Shown in pieces: positions 9,267-17,733 of a stretch of 64,000 nt of DNA. Numbering within the stretch: position 1 is the first letter of the stretch; every line of letters starts with the position of its first letter. Position numbers and translations under genes: made by a program. This DNA is from Hyphomonas sp. (GTDB lineage Bacteria > Pseudomonadota > Alphaproteobacteria > Caulobacterales > Hyphomonadaceae): contig NZ_CP051230.1 in the NCBI RefSeq assembly GCF_017792385.1, positions 1,860,001 to 1,924,000 on the forward strand. Direction: 5' to 3'. Below the pieces are notes generated by a model. It was not told the origin of the DNA. It did no database searches and saw only the letters and a program-made list of their open reading frames with translations.

Positions 9267-11717
9267 ATGGCAATCACGGCGGACCAGGTACCTATCATCA
9301 TGTCTGCCGGCGCAACGGCGCTGGGTCTCGCCGCCTTGCTCTGGGCCTTGCGCGTGTCCGACGGGGCACGCGGTGCGGCCCGGAAATACAAGGACAGGTC
9401 GTCCGATCTCGAAACGCTTCTGGCTGAACACCGGTCCATTCTCGGGGCCCATCCGGGCGTGATTCTCGTCTGGCAGGGCGACGCGCTCGAGCCAGACAGC
9501 GATGAGATGACGCCGCCGGAACTGTATGGATCACCCGTCGCGCTTGCCGGTCTGCTCAGCTTTACGGATGACGCCATCTCGCCGGATCCGGCGGTACGGA
9601 TCATCGAAGGCCTGGCCGATCTCGAAGCCCGCGACAGTTCCGGACAAGACACGACACTGCGCATTCGTCTGCGCGAACTGCGCGATACCGGACAGGCATT
9701 CTCTTTGACCATTATCGGCCCATCCGGCCGATTCCTGGAGGCGGACGGCCGCACAGCCGGGGCCCGCGCCGTGGTCTGGGTAACCGATACGACCATCAAG
9801 GGGCTGGAGGAAAGCTCGGCCCGCGGCAAGCTGGAAGAGGCCCGGCAGGTCATTGCACGCGACCCCACGGCATTTCTGGACATGCTGGGCAAGGCACCAT
9901 TCCCGGCCTGGCGCGTCTCGGGCATGGGCAAGCTGCAATGGGTGAACCCGTCCTATATCGATGCGGTGGACGGCGTGAATCTGGACCGCGTCCTGGACCG
10001 CCAGCTCATGCTGGATCAGGCCTCGGCGGATCAGGCACGCAAGACGATTTCCGAAGGCGCCGACATCGACGAGACTCGCCACATGGTGGTGAATGGGGAG
10101 CGCCGCGCGATGCGGGTGCTGACCTTCCCTCTGTCCGGCGGGGCAGGGGCCATGGCCTTTGACGTCACCGCGCAGGAAAATGCCCGCGAAGAATTGAACC
10201 GCCACGTCCGGGCCCATGATGAGACGCTGAACCATGTCGCCGATGCGGTGGCGATTTTCGGGGCCGACCGCAAGCTGACCTTCTACAACAAGGCATTCCG
10301 CGACATGTGGGACCTTGATGAGAGCTTCCTGCTGGATCGCCCGAACCATGGCCAGTTGCTGGACCGCCTGCGTGAACGTCGCAAGCTGCCGGCGCGGACG
10401 AATTATGCCGAATGGCGCGCCGAAGAATTGTCCTATTATCTCGATATTGACGGCGTCAAGGAAGACACCTGGTCGCTTCCAGATGACCGGACCCTGTCCG
10501 TGACGCGTCAGCGCCACCCGATGGGGGGGCTTCTGCTCCTGTTCAAGGACATTACCGGCGAACTGGACCTGAAGACCAAGTTCAATGCCATTGTGAAAAC
10601 GCAGGCCTCGACGCTGGACAATCTGCACGAGGCTGTGGCCGTGTTCGGGGGAGATGGCCGGTTGAAGCTGTTCAACAAGGCCTTCGAGCGCCTGTGGACG
10701 CTGGACCATGACAAGCTGAAGGACCAGCCGGACTACAGCGCGGTCATCGAGGATTGCGTGCCACTGTTTCACGATCTCGATGTGTGGGATGCCATCAAGC
10801 GCCACATCACCGATCCGTCCGCCCGGGCACGCCAGTCGACCACCGGTGAGATGCGCCGGTCCGATGGCTCCATCCTGACTTATCTCACCCACCCCCTGCC
10901 GGATGGAAACACGCTGATTGCCTTTGCAGACGTGACCGCGACACGCCGTGTGGAGTCAGCCCTGCGGGACCGGGCCGAAGCGTTCGAGGCAGCGGACCGG
11001 CTGAAGACAGAGTTTGTCCGCAACGTGTCCTATCAGTTGCGCTCCCCACTGACCGTCATCTTCGGCTATGCGGAATTGCTGGAAACCCAGCGCAATGGCG
11101 ATCTGACCGAGCGCCAGTCTGACTATGTCAGCGCGATCCTGTCTGCGTCCGATCACCTGTCCAAGCTGATCGAGAACATTCTGGACCTGGCCATGATTGA
11201 AGCCGGGCGAATGGATCTGGATGTGAAGGATGTCGACCTTGGCCATGTGATCGAGGAAAGCATCGACATGGTCGTATCGAAAGCCGAGGACACGCAGATT
11301 GCCGTGCGCGCCGACATCACGGGCGATCTGGGCACGATCCGTGCGGACGAGCGCCGCATCCGGCAGGTCCTGTTCAATCTGATCTCAAACTCCCTGCGCT
11401 TCACCGATTCCGGTGGCGAAATCGTGGTGTCCTCGCAACGTGTCGGCGACATGGTCACCTTGTCAGTGCGCGACAATGGCCGCGGGCTGGCCGCCGACAA
11501 GCGCGCAACCAGTTTCGACAGTTTCGTGTCGGGTGATCAGAGAGGGGCCGGTCTCGGACTGGCGCTGGTCAAGCACTTCATCGACCTGCATGGCGGCACG
11601 GTCGGCATGAAGCCGGTCGAGGGGGGCGGACTGGAAGTGACGTGCTGGCTTCCCGTGAAGGTCACGAAATCGGCCCAGCCGCAGGATCTGCTGCTCACGG
11701 AGAGCGTGCCGGCCTGA
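9267..11717 (+). CDS. divL: DivL-type atypical sensor kinase (Tyr in place of the phospho-His)
   Basis: 816 residues. One membrane segment near the N-terminus (about 8-27), a long sensory region with at least two PAS-like domains (about 315-440 and 445-570), then a HisKA-like dimerization domain and a HATPase_c domain. The H-box reads NVSYQLRSPL, so the phospho-acceptor His is replaced by Y589; this is the hallmark of DivL, the cell-cycle kinase that controls CckA and thereby CtrA in Caulobacter. N-box (NLISNSLRFT), G1 (DNGRGL) and G2 (GAGLGLAL) motifs of the ATP-binding domain are intact. It stands as a single gene behind a CtrA box. Identification rests on the Tyr substitution plus architecture. 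Confidence 0.93.
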   Translation: MAITADQVPIIMSAGATALGLAALLWALRVSDGARGAARKYKDRSSDLETLLAEHRSILGAHPGVILVWQGDALEPDSDEMTPPELYGSPVALAGLLSFTDDAISPDPAVRIIEGLADLEARDSSGQDTTLRIRLRELRDTGQAFSLTIIGPSGRFLEADGRTAGARAVVWVTDTTIKGLEESSARGKLEEARQVIARDPTAFLDMLGKAPFPAWRVSGMGKLQWVNPSYIDAVDGVNLDRVLDRQLMLDQASADQARKTISEGADIDETRHMVVNGERRAMRVLTFPLSGGAGAMAFDVTAQENAREELNRHVRAHDETLNHVADAVAIFGADRKLTFYNKAFRDMWDLDESFLLDRPNHGQLLDRLRERRKLPARTNYAEWRAEELSYYLDIDGVKEDTWSLPDDRTLSVTRQRHPMGGLLLLFKDITGELDLKTKFNAIVKTQASTLDNLHEAVAVFGGDGRLKLFNKAFERLWTLDHDKLKDQPDYSAVIEDCVPLFHDLDVWDAIKRHITDPSARARQSTTGEMRRSDGSILTYLTHPLPDGNTLIAFADVTATRRVESALRDRAEAFEAADRLKTEFVRNVSYQLRSPLTVIFGYAELLETQRNGDLTERQSDYVSAILSASDHLSKLIENILDLAMIEAGRMDLDVKDVDLGHVIEESIDMVVSKAEDTQIAVRADITGDLGTIRADERRIRQVLFNLISNSLRFTDSGGEIVVSSQRVGDMVTLSVRDNGRGLAADKRATSFDSFVSGDQRGAGLGLALVKHFIDLHGGTVGMKPVEGGGLEVTCWLPVKVTKSAQPQDLLLTESVPA

Positions 11718-11833
11718 GCGTGATGCTTTGTGTGGCTTCAGCGCTGTTTAGGATTTCTCACAAAGAAGTTTGCTGACAATCGGCTATCGGCTCCTACATG
11801 TTTGCGTGACACGCAGAAGGAAGGACGCGCCAC

Positions 11834-12706
11834 ATGGCTGACAAGACGTACACACCGCCAAAGGTCTGGACCTGGGACAAGGCCAGTGGGGGCCGGTTTG
11901 CCAATATCAACCGTCCGATTGCCGGGCCGACGCATGACAAGGAATTGCCGGTCGGCAAGCATCCTCTCCAGCTCTATTCACTTGGTACACCCAATGGGGT
12001 GAAGGTGACGGTCATGCTCGAGGAATTGCTCGCAGCCGGCCATTCCGACGCCGAGTATGATGCCTGGCTGATCAATATCGGGGAAGGGGACCAGTTCGGG
12101 TCTGGTTATGTTGACCTGAACCCGAATTCCAAGATTCCGGTCATGTTCGATACGACCACGAAGACCCGCGTGTTCGAAAGCGGTTCCATCCTTCTTTATC
12201 TTGCCGAGAAGTTCGGTGCGTTCCTGCCGACAGACCACAACAAGCGGACGGAAACGCTGAACTGGCTGTTCTGGCAAATGGGCTCGGCGCCCTATCTGGG
12301 CGGGGGCTTTGGCCATTTCTACGCTTATGCGCCGGAAAAATTCGAGTATCCGATCAACCGGTTTGCCATGGAGGTGAAGCGGCAGCTGGATGTTCTGGAC
12401 CGCAATCTGGCCGAACGCGAATTCATGGCCGGTGACGAATACACGATCGCCGATATGGCAATCTGGCCGTGGTATGGCGCGCTGGTGAAGGGCCTTGTCT
12501 ATGAGGCCGGAGAATTCCTGCAGGTCCACGAATACACGAATGTCATCCGCTGGACGGACCAATTGGCAGCCCGCACGCCGGTCCAGCGCGGCCGCATGGT
12601 GAACCGCACATTCGGAGACCCCGCCTCGCAATTGCGTGAGCGGCATGATGCCAGTGATTTCGAGACCCGGACGCAGGACAAGCTGGAGCCCAAAGGCTCG
12701 AGCTAG
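11834..12706 (+). CDS. yghU: YghU-type glutathione-dependent disulfide-bond oxidoreductase (GST family)
   Basis: 290 residues, the normal length for YghU. The N-terminal extension (PPKVWTWDKASGGRFANINRP) and the LGTPNGVKV block with Thr-Pro-Asn in the glutathione site are typical of the Nu-class GSTs YghU/YfcG, which use Thr/Asn rather than Ser/Cys and reduce disulfides with two glutathione molecules. A C-terminal all-helical GST domain follows (about 145-270). Cytosolic; RBS AAGGA before the start. It is probably monocistronic and is convergent with the methyltransferase-like lipoprotein. Confidence 0.92.
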   Translation: MADKTYTPPKVWTWDKASGGRFANINRPIAGPTHDKELPVGKHPLQLYSLGTPNGVKVTVMLEELLAAGHSDAEYDAWLINIGEGDQFGSGYVDLNPNSKIPVMFDTTTKTRVFESGSILLYLAEKFGAFLPTDHNKRTETLNWLFWQMGSAPYLGGGFGHFYAYAPEKFEYPINRFAMEVKRQLDVLDRNLAEREFMAGDEYTIADMAIWPWYGALVKGLVYEAGEFLQVHEYTNVIRWTDQLAARTPVQRGRMVNRTFGDPASQLRERHDASDFETRTQDKLEPKGSS

Positions 12707-12718
12707 CGCTCCGGATGG

Positions 12719-13513
12719 TCAGGGCTTCTCGAATTTGAGAATGTAGCGATCCGTCTGTCTCCGGATGGACGGATCGAATACGTTGACGGTTCCATCATCT
12801 GCCGGATTGGCGAGCAAATCGCTTTCCGCGACCAGTCTGAGACCGACATCCGCCATCATCTCCATCAGCGTGTCCTGCGCGAGGCGATGGGTGTCGCCCC
12901 CCGTTGTCGGAGGCGCGCCCTCGGGAGCACGATGGTCGATCACGACGAAGTGCCCGCCACGCTTCAGGACGCGGGCGATTTCCGCAAAACATGTTTCCGG
13001 ATCGCCTAGCGCGCCGGGGGCGGAGCCTTCGGGCGTGTACCAGAGTTCGTGCGGGCCGAGGAACCAGGTGACGAGATCGACTTCCGCGTCCCCGATAGGC
13101 TCGAAATCATCGAAGGCGGTCTGGATATGGGTCACGTTTCTCAAACGGCCATCCATGCGCTTTTCCACCGCATCGCCGAGGAATGTCTCGAATTCCGGCG
13201 GGTTCTGCAGATAGACCTTCCCTTCCTCTCCCACGACCAGCGAGAAAAGTTCGGTGTAGATTCCGGTCCCGGCTTCCATGTCCAGGACAGTCATGCCGGG
13301 CAGGACTCCGGTGAATTCGAGGATTTCACGGGATTTCCGGATCCGGTACTGCTCGAAATCATCCGCCGGTCGGCCATCTTCCACGAAGACCGTGTCATAG
13401 TCGAAGGTCGCCGCAATGGGGGCGGAACCTGCGGGTACGGCCTGTTGCCGCGTCGAAAGCGGACTGCAGGCCGTCAGGCCGAGGGTGAGGGCAAGCAGGA
13501 AAATGGGTCTCAT
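12719..13513 (-). CDS. Lipoprotein with a class I SAM-methyltransferase-like domain
   Basis: 264 residues. A lipoprotein signal (hydrophobic 4-14, lipobox LTAC with Cys16) precedes a Rossmann domain with a modified motif I (VLDMEAGTGIYTELF), an acidic post-I region, VDLVTWF and the LKRGGHFVVIDH block typical of class I methyltransferases. Signal-bearing methyltransferase-like proteins of this kind are seen in proteobacteria, but I know no established substrate. S-adenosylmethionine is not expected outside the cytoplasm, so it may bind another ligand or act before export. The SDR gene lies 22 bp upstream on the same strand, suggesting co-transcription. Confidence 0.75.
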   Translation of the reverse strand: MRPIFLLALTLGLTACSPLSTRQQAVPAGSAPIAATFDYDTVFVEDGRPADDFEQYRIRKSREILEFTGVLPGMTVLDMEAGTGIYTELFSLVVGEEGKVYLQNPPEFETFLGDAVEKRMDGRLRNVTHIQTAFDDFEPIGDAEVDLVTWFLGPHELWYTPEGSAPGALGDPETCFAEIARVLKRGGHFVVIDHRAPEGAPPTTGGDTHRLAQDTLMEMMADVGLRLVAESDLLANPADDGTVNVFDPSIRRQTDRYILKFEKP

Positions 13514-13535
13514 ACGGATCTATCCTGGATGGGGC

Positions 13536-14507
13536 TCAGGCCTTGCTGAGCATGGTCTCACTGATGTCCCAGAGGCGTTCGGCCTTTTCGTCGTCGCAGA
13601 TCCAGGGACGGGCATGTTCCCATCTCTGACTGTCTTCCGTCGCAAGTTTTGCGATATCGCAATCCTCGCAGTAAACGCCGCCCTTTCCGTCCAGTGCAGG
13701 GGAGGTCGCGGCCCAGACACTGGTCGAAGCGCCCTGTTCCGGGGTCTTGAACATGGCCTGTACCATGGGCGGGATGGTGCCGTCCGGGTTTTTCCAGCCA
13801 AGTTCAGCCATCTCCTCATCGGTCAGATGGCGCTGCAGCGGCGTGAAAATCCCGCCGGGATGGACTGAGAAGGCCCGCACACCAATATCGCGGCCGCGCC
13901 GGTCCACGCCGAGCGCAAACAGCGCACAGGCGGACTTGGACTGTCCATAGGCCTCCCATTTGTCATAAGGATGGCTCTCATAGTTGGGATCGTCCCAGAT
14001 CACGTCGGAGCGGACATGGGCGGTCGAGGACAGTGCGACCAGGCGCGCGCCGTCAGCACGCTCCAGAGCTGGCGCGAGTGCGAGGCTCATCGCCATATGG
14101 GCCAGATGGTTCACGCCCAGCTGGCGCTCCCAGCCGGGGCCAACGCGCGTTTCCGGACAAGCCATGATGCCGGCATTGTTGATCAGGATGTCGAGCGGGC
14201 GTCCGGTCTCGTCGAAATCGGCAGCGAACTTCTTCACGCTGGGCAGGTCTTCGAGATCCATGGCGGCAATCTCGATTTCGCCCGGCACATTGGCCAGGGC
14301 GGCCTCGGCAGCATCGACCCGGCGGGCCGGCACAGTCACGCGGGCGCCTGCGGCGGCCAGGGCGCGGACGGTTTCGAGGCCGATGCCGGAATATCCGCCC
14401 GTCACGATGGCGTTGCGACCGGCAAGGTCGATTCCCTCCAAGACCTCGCTGGCGGTGGATTTGGCGTGAAATCCGGATCCGGTCGGTACCTGATCTTGTG
14501 CGGCCAT
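13536..14507 (-). CDS. Short-chain dehydrogenase/reductase
   Basis: 323 residues, longer than classical SDRs and similar in layout to retinol-dehydrogenase/WW-domain-oxidoreductase-like members. TGGYSGIG (cofactor glycine motif), NNAG, the catalytic Ser (LSSTAH) and YGQSK (catalytic Tyr/Lys) are all present. An Arg pair after strand 2 (ARR) suggests NADP(H). The substrate is unknown. It lies immediately upstream of the methyltransferase-like lipoprotein on the same strand. Confidence 0.88.
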   Translation of the reverse strand: MAAQDQVPTGSGFHAKSTASEVLEGIDLAGRNAIVTGGYSGIGLETVRALAAAGARVTVPARRVDAAEAALANVPGEIEIAAMDLEDLPSVKKFAADFDETGRPLDILINNAGIMACPETRVGPGWERQLGVNHLAHMAMSLALAPALERADGARLVALSSTAHVRSDVIWDDPNYESHPYDKWEAYGQSKSACALFALGVDRRGRDIGVRAFSVHPGGIFTPLQRHLTDEEMAELGWKNPDGTIPPMVQAMFKTPEQGASTSVWAATSPALDGKGGVYCEDCDIAKLATEDSQRWEHARPWICDDEKAERLWDISETMLSKA

Positions 14508-14659
14508 GTGTTTCCCCTTCTGATATGTCTCTTATGCGGACTTTGGTGTGCGGTCAGCAAGAACCCCGTGCCCGATCTTACGGATTCGTAAGCAGCCGGT
14601 CACATGGACGCCTTCCTTTCGGGGTCTTATATCCTGAATGATCCCAATGGAGAAACCGC

Positions 14660-15259
14660 ATGCGAAGCCTCGCCGCCATCCTGTCCCTTGCCACACTCTC
14701 CCTGGCCGCGCTTCCGGCCCATGCCCAGTACGGCCAGGTCGAACGTACCCAGGCCGAAATCGCGCTTGAGGAAGCGGCCGCGAGCCTGAAGGAGACCCGC
14801 GCCGCGCGTGCCGACGCCATCCGGGCCTGTGGCGTCCGGGATTACGAGGCCTGTTTCGAGCTGGGCGACATGTACCGCCGCGGGATAGGCGGGCTCCAGG
14901 ACTATGAGAAGGCCGCAGAAAGCTATCGCAAGGCCTGCGATGGCCGTCATGCGGAAGCCTGTTCCGGACTGGCCTATCTGACCGTGCAGGGACGCGGCAT
15001 GGAGGCCGATCTGGTGCAGGCCCGGCAGCTTTATGACAAGGCGTGCGATTATGGCGACGTCAGCGGCTGTGCGGCGTACGGCAACATGGTCTATACCGGG
15101 CAGGGCGGACCGAAGAATGTCAGCGAGGGCACGCGCCTGCTGCAGCAGGCCTGCGACCGCGACTATGAATGGGCGTGCGAACGCCTGACCCGGCTGGGTG
15201 CCTATCAGTCGGACAATGACGTCTGGGACCGCCTGAACGACGCGAAGTCGCGCTACTGA
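14660..15259 (+). CDS. Secreted Cys-rich Sel1-like repeat protein
   Basis: 199 residues; signal peptide 1-22 (cut after AHA). After a helical linker come four Sel1/TPR-like repeats, each with two Cys spaced C-x7-C (ACGVRDYEAC, ACDGRHAEAC, ACDYGDVSGC, ACDRDYEWAC). This pattern of one disulfide per repeat is known from the Helicobacter cysteine-rich proteins (HcpA type). It is probably a periplasmic protein-interaction scaffold. RBS GGAG six bases before ATG. It is convergent with the bactofilin gene, the two overlapping by 7 bp at their stops. Confidence 0.82.
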   Translation: MRSLAAILSLATLSLAALPAHAQYGQVERTQAEIALEEAAASLKETRAARADAIRACGVRDYEACFELGDMYRRGIGGLQDYEKAAESYRKACDGRHAEACSGLAYLTVQGRGMEADLVQARQLYDKACDYGDVSGCAAYGNMVYTGQGGPKNVSEGTRLLQQACDRDYEWACERLTRLGAYQSDNDVWDRLNDAKSRY

Positions 15260-15771
15260 CGGTCGTTCATTTCAGACAGTTTCCGCGCAAGGTTTGACCC
15301 CGGCAGCGGGCTGGCAGGCCGGTTCGGATCAATGGCCGGTTGGGGGCCACTGGACGGCGTGGACGTATCAGCAGGCGCAGCCGCATCATGAGCCGGCACA
15401 GGGCCGTCGGTGGAGACTTTCAGATCCGCCGTCAGCAGGGAGCCGGCATCGACGCGAATGCTGCGGGCGAAGACCTTTCCGGTCACCTGGGCCTCGTTCC
15501 AGATTTCCAGGCTCTCATGCGCGGTGACATTTCCGGTCAGTCTGCCATGAACGACAATGACGGCTGCCTCGAGCGAGCCTTCGACATGTCCTGACGACTC
15601 GATCAGCACCATGCCGTCGGATTTTACCGGCCCCTTCAGATGGCCGGCAATGGTGATGGGGCCGGAAAAGTCGAACTGGCCTTCCAGGGCGCAATCGGCG
15701 CCGATGAAACTGCCCTGGCCGGACCGGGACTGGCCCTTGCTGGACCCGAAATCCGTCTCGTTTTTACCCAT
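15253..15771 (-). CDS. Bactofilin
   Basis: 172 residues from the ATG at 15771; the open frame continues 95 codons further but that part is Arg/Cys-rich, unlike bactofilins, and would overlap the divergent GH25 gene. A central DUF583 right-handed beta-helix (about 25-125) shows the regular GxVxGxV-type repeats (IAGHLKGPVKSDGMV, SGHVEGSLEAAV, GRLTGNV, AQVTGKVFA) between Ser/Gly-rich and Pro/Thr-rich tails. Bactofilins polymerise without nucleotide into filaments that place cell-wall enzymes. A GTG eight codons upstream is an alternative start. Confidence 0.88.
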   Translation of the reverse strand: MGKNETDFGSSKGQSRSGQGSFIGADCALEGQFDFSGPITIAGHLKGPVKSDGMVLIESSGHVEGSLEAAVIVVHGRLTGNVTAHESLEIWNEAQVTGKVFARSIRVDAGSLLTADLKVSTDGPVPAHDAAAPADTSTPSSGPQPAIDPNRPASPLPGSNLARKLSEMNDRQ

Positions 15772-15967
15772 TGCCCACACTTTCCCATGCACTCGCCCTG
15801 ATTGCCGATACGCGGCAAGATCCTTCTGATCCAGAGCCAGATATTTGATTTTATTGCCCTTATAGCGCGCAAAACCGGTTTCGCACAGCGCCGGAGCGAA
15901 GAATCCCCTGCAAGATCCGGGCAAATTCTGCTCGCCAAGTGGCCATGATCGCGTGTTGAACTGCGGC

Positions 15968-16657
15968 ATGCGCCTGCTCTGCCTGCTCCTTCTCCTGTCA
16001 TTCCTGCCTGTTTCAGCCTGTTCCAGATCGTCCCAATCCGTTTCAGATCCGTTCAATTTGTTGCAGCCCGGTTCAAACGGTCTCGACCTGTCTCACCATA
16101 ATGGCCGCATCGACTGGGACGCCTTCGAGGCCGCGCCGGTCGACTTCATCTATTTCAAGGCCACCGAAGGCAGCGGCTGGAAGGATCCGCGCTTCCTGGA
16201 CCATTGGCGCGAGGCCAAGGCCCGCGGCTGGAAGATCGGCGCCTATCATTTTTATCGCCTGTGCCGGCCAGGAGCGGAACAAGCGCAGAATTTCATCCAG
16301 TCCGTTGAAGTCAGGGCAGGGACGCTGCCGCCGGCTGTGGATCTCGAATATGCCCACAATTGTAAACCGCGCGGCAATCCGGCGGATACGCTGGCGGAGC
16401 TCGAAACATTTCTGGACATGCTCGAGACGGAGTACGGACAGCGGCCCGTGATCTACACAACGCCGGAATTCCATGCCGACTGGCTGGGAGAGCGGTACGA
16501 TACGTACCCGCTCTGGCTGCGCGGTCTGGGCGAGACCCTGCCACGCACGGGCAGCGGCCGCGTGCCGGACATCTGGCAATACACCATGTCCGGCCGCGTG
16601 CCGGGCATTGAGGGACGGGTGGACCTGAACCGCGTGCCGGACGGCCCACCCGGATAA
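15968..16657 (+). CDS. GH25 muramidase, lipoprotein
   Basis: 229 residues. The start at 15968 gives a lipoprotein signal (hydrophobic Leu run, lipobox VSAC). The rest is a glycoside hydrolase family 25 domain: GLDLSHHNGRIDW at the N-terminus, FIYFKATEG, GAYHFYR, the catalytic acidic pair in AVDLEY, PVIYTTPEF and IWQYT near the end. GH25 enzymes cleave the MurNAc-GlcNAc bond of peptidoglycan. It would act from the inner or outer membrane on the sacculus. Divergent from the bactofilin gene (about 196 bp between starts), a layout suggestive of a scaffold/hydrolase pair. Confidence 0.88.
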   Translation: MRLLCLLLLLSFLPVSACSRSSQSVSDPFNLLQPGSNGLDLSHHNGRIDWDAFEAAPVDFIYFKATEGSGWKDPRFLDHWREAKARGWKIGAYHFYRLCRPGAEQAQNFIQSVEVRAGTLPPAVDLEYAHNCKPRGNPADTLAELETFLDMLETEYGQRPVIYTTPEFHADWLGERYDTYPLWLRGLGETLPRTGSGRVPDIWQYTMSGRVPGIEGRVDLNRVPDGPPG

Positions 16658-16660
16658 GGA

Positions 16661-17680
16661 CTAGTTGCGGGCCTTGTCGACCAGGCGGTCGTTCTGCGCC
16701 CAGTGCATCATGCCGCGCAGTTTTTCGCCGACTTCCTCGATCTCGTGGCTGTTCATGCGCTGGCGCATGGCGTTGAAGCCGGGGGCGCCGGCCTGGTTTT
16801 CCAGCACCCAGTTGCGCGCGAACGTGCCGTTCTGGATGTCTTCCAGAACCTTCTTCATGTTGGCCTTGGCTTCGGCGTTCACGACGCGCGGGCCGGAAAC
16901 ATATTCGCCATACTCGGCCGTGTTGGAGATCGAGTAGTTCATGTTGGCGATGCCGCCTTCATAGATCAGGTCCACGATCAGCTTGGTCTCGTGCAGGCAC
17001 TCGAAATAGGCCATTTCCGGCGCATACCCGGCTTCAACCAGCGTTTCGTAGCCAGCCTTGATCAGTTCCACGATGCCGCCGCAGAGCACAGCCTGCTCGC
17101 CGAACAGGTCGGTCTCGGTCTCTTCGCGGAAGGAGGTTTCGATGACGCCGGCGCGCGTATTGCCGATGGCTTTCGAATAGGACAGGGCCACGTCTTTCGC
17201 CGTGCCGGTGGCGTCCTGATGGATGGCCACGAGGCCCGGCAGGCCGAAGCCCATCTGGTACTGGGCGCGCAGCGTGTGGCCGGGGCCTTTCGGGGCCGAC
17301 AGGGACACGTCGACATCCGGGCGCGGACGGATCAGATTGTAGTGCACGTTGAAGCCATGGCCGAACATCAGGTGCTGGCCCGCGCGCAGGTGCGGCTCGA
17401 TCTCGTTTGCGTAGAGAACGGCCTGTTTCTCGTCCGGGATCAGGATCATGATCACGTCAGCCCATTGGGCGGCTTCAGCGGGCGTGACCACTTCAAGGCC
17501 CTCGGCCTCTGCCTTCTTGCGGCTGGGCGAGCCTTCATACAGGCCGACCTTCACATTCTTCACACCGCTGTCGCGCATGTTGAGGATGTGGGCATGCCCC
17601 TGGCTGCCATAGCCGATCACGGCGACTTTCTTGCTCTGGATGAGGGAGATATCCGCATCCTGTTCGTAATAGATTTTCAT
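16661..17680 (-). CDS. ilvC: Ketol-acid reductoisomerase (NADP+)
   Basis: 339 residues, the class I length. GYGSQGHAHILNMRDSG is the NADPH-binding glycine motif; the C-terminal KARI knotted domain carries EQAVLCGG and FECLHETKLIVDL with the metal-binding acidic residues. It converts acetolactate or acetohydroxybutyrate to the dihydroxy acid in valine, isoleucine and leucine synthesis. It is the last gene of the leftward ilvB-x-ilvN-y-ilvC cluster, 53 bp after gene y, and so probably under the attenuator at 21.5 kb. Confidence 0.96.
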   Translation of the reverse strand: MKIYYEQDADISLIQSKKVAVIGYGSQGHAHILNMRDSGVKNVKVGLYEGSPSRKKAEAEGLEVVTPAEAAQWADVIMILIPDEKQAVLYANEIEPHLRAGQHLMFGHGFNVHYNLIRPRPDVDVSLSAPKGPGHTLRAQYQMGFGLPGLVAIHQDATGTAKDVALSYSKAIGNTRAGVIETSFREETETDLFGEQAVLCGGIVELIKAGYETLVEAGYAPEMAYFECLHETKLIVDLIYEGGIANMNYSISNTAEYGEYVSGPRVVNAEAKANMKKVLEDIQNGTFARNWVLENQAGAPGFNAMRQRMNSHEIEEVGEKLRGMMHWAQNDRLVDKARN

Positions 17681-17733
17681 GGGCCTCTACTTGCTCCGCT
17701 GGAGGTTTGATTGTTGGGGGTAGGGTCTTCAGA

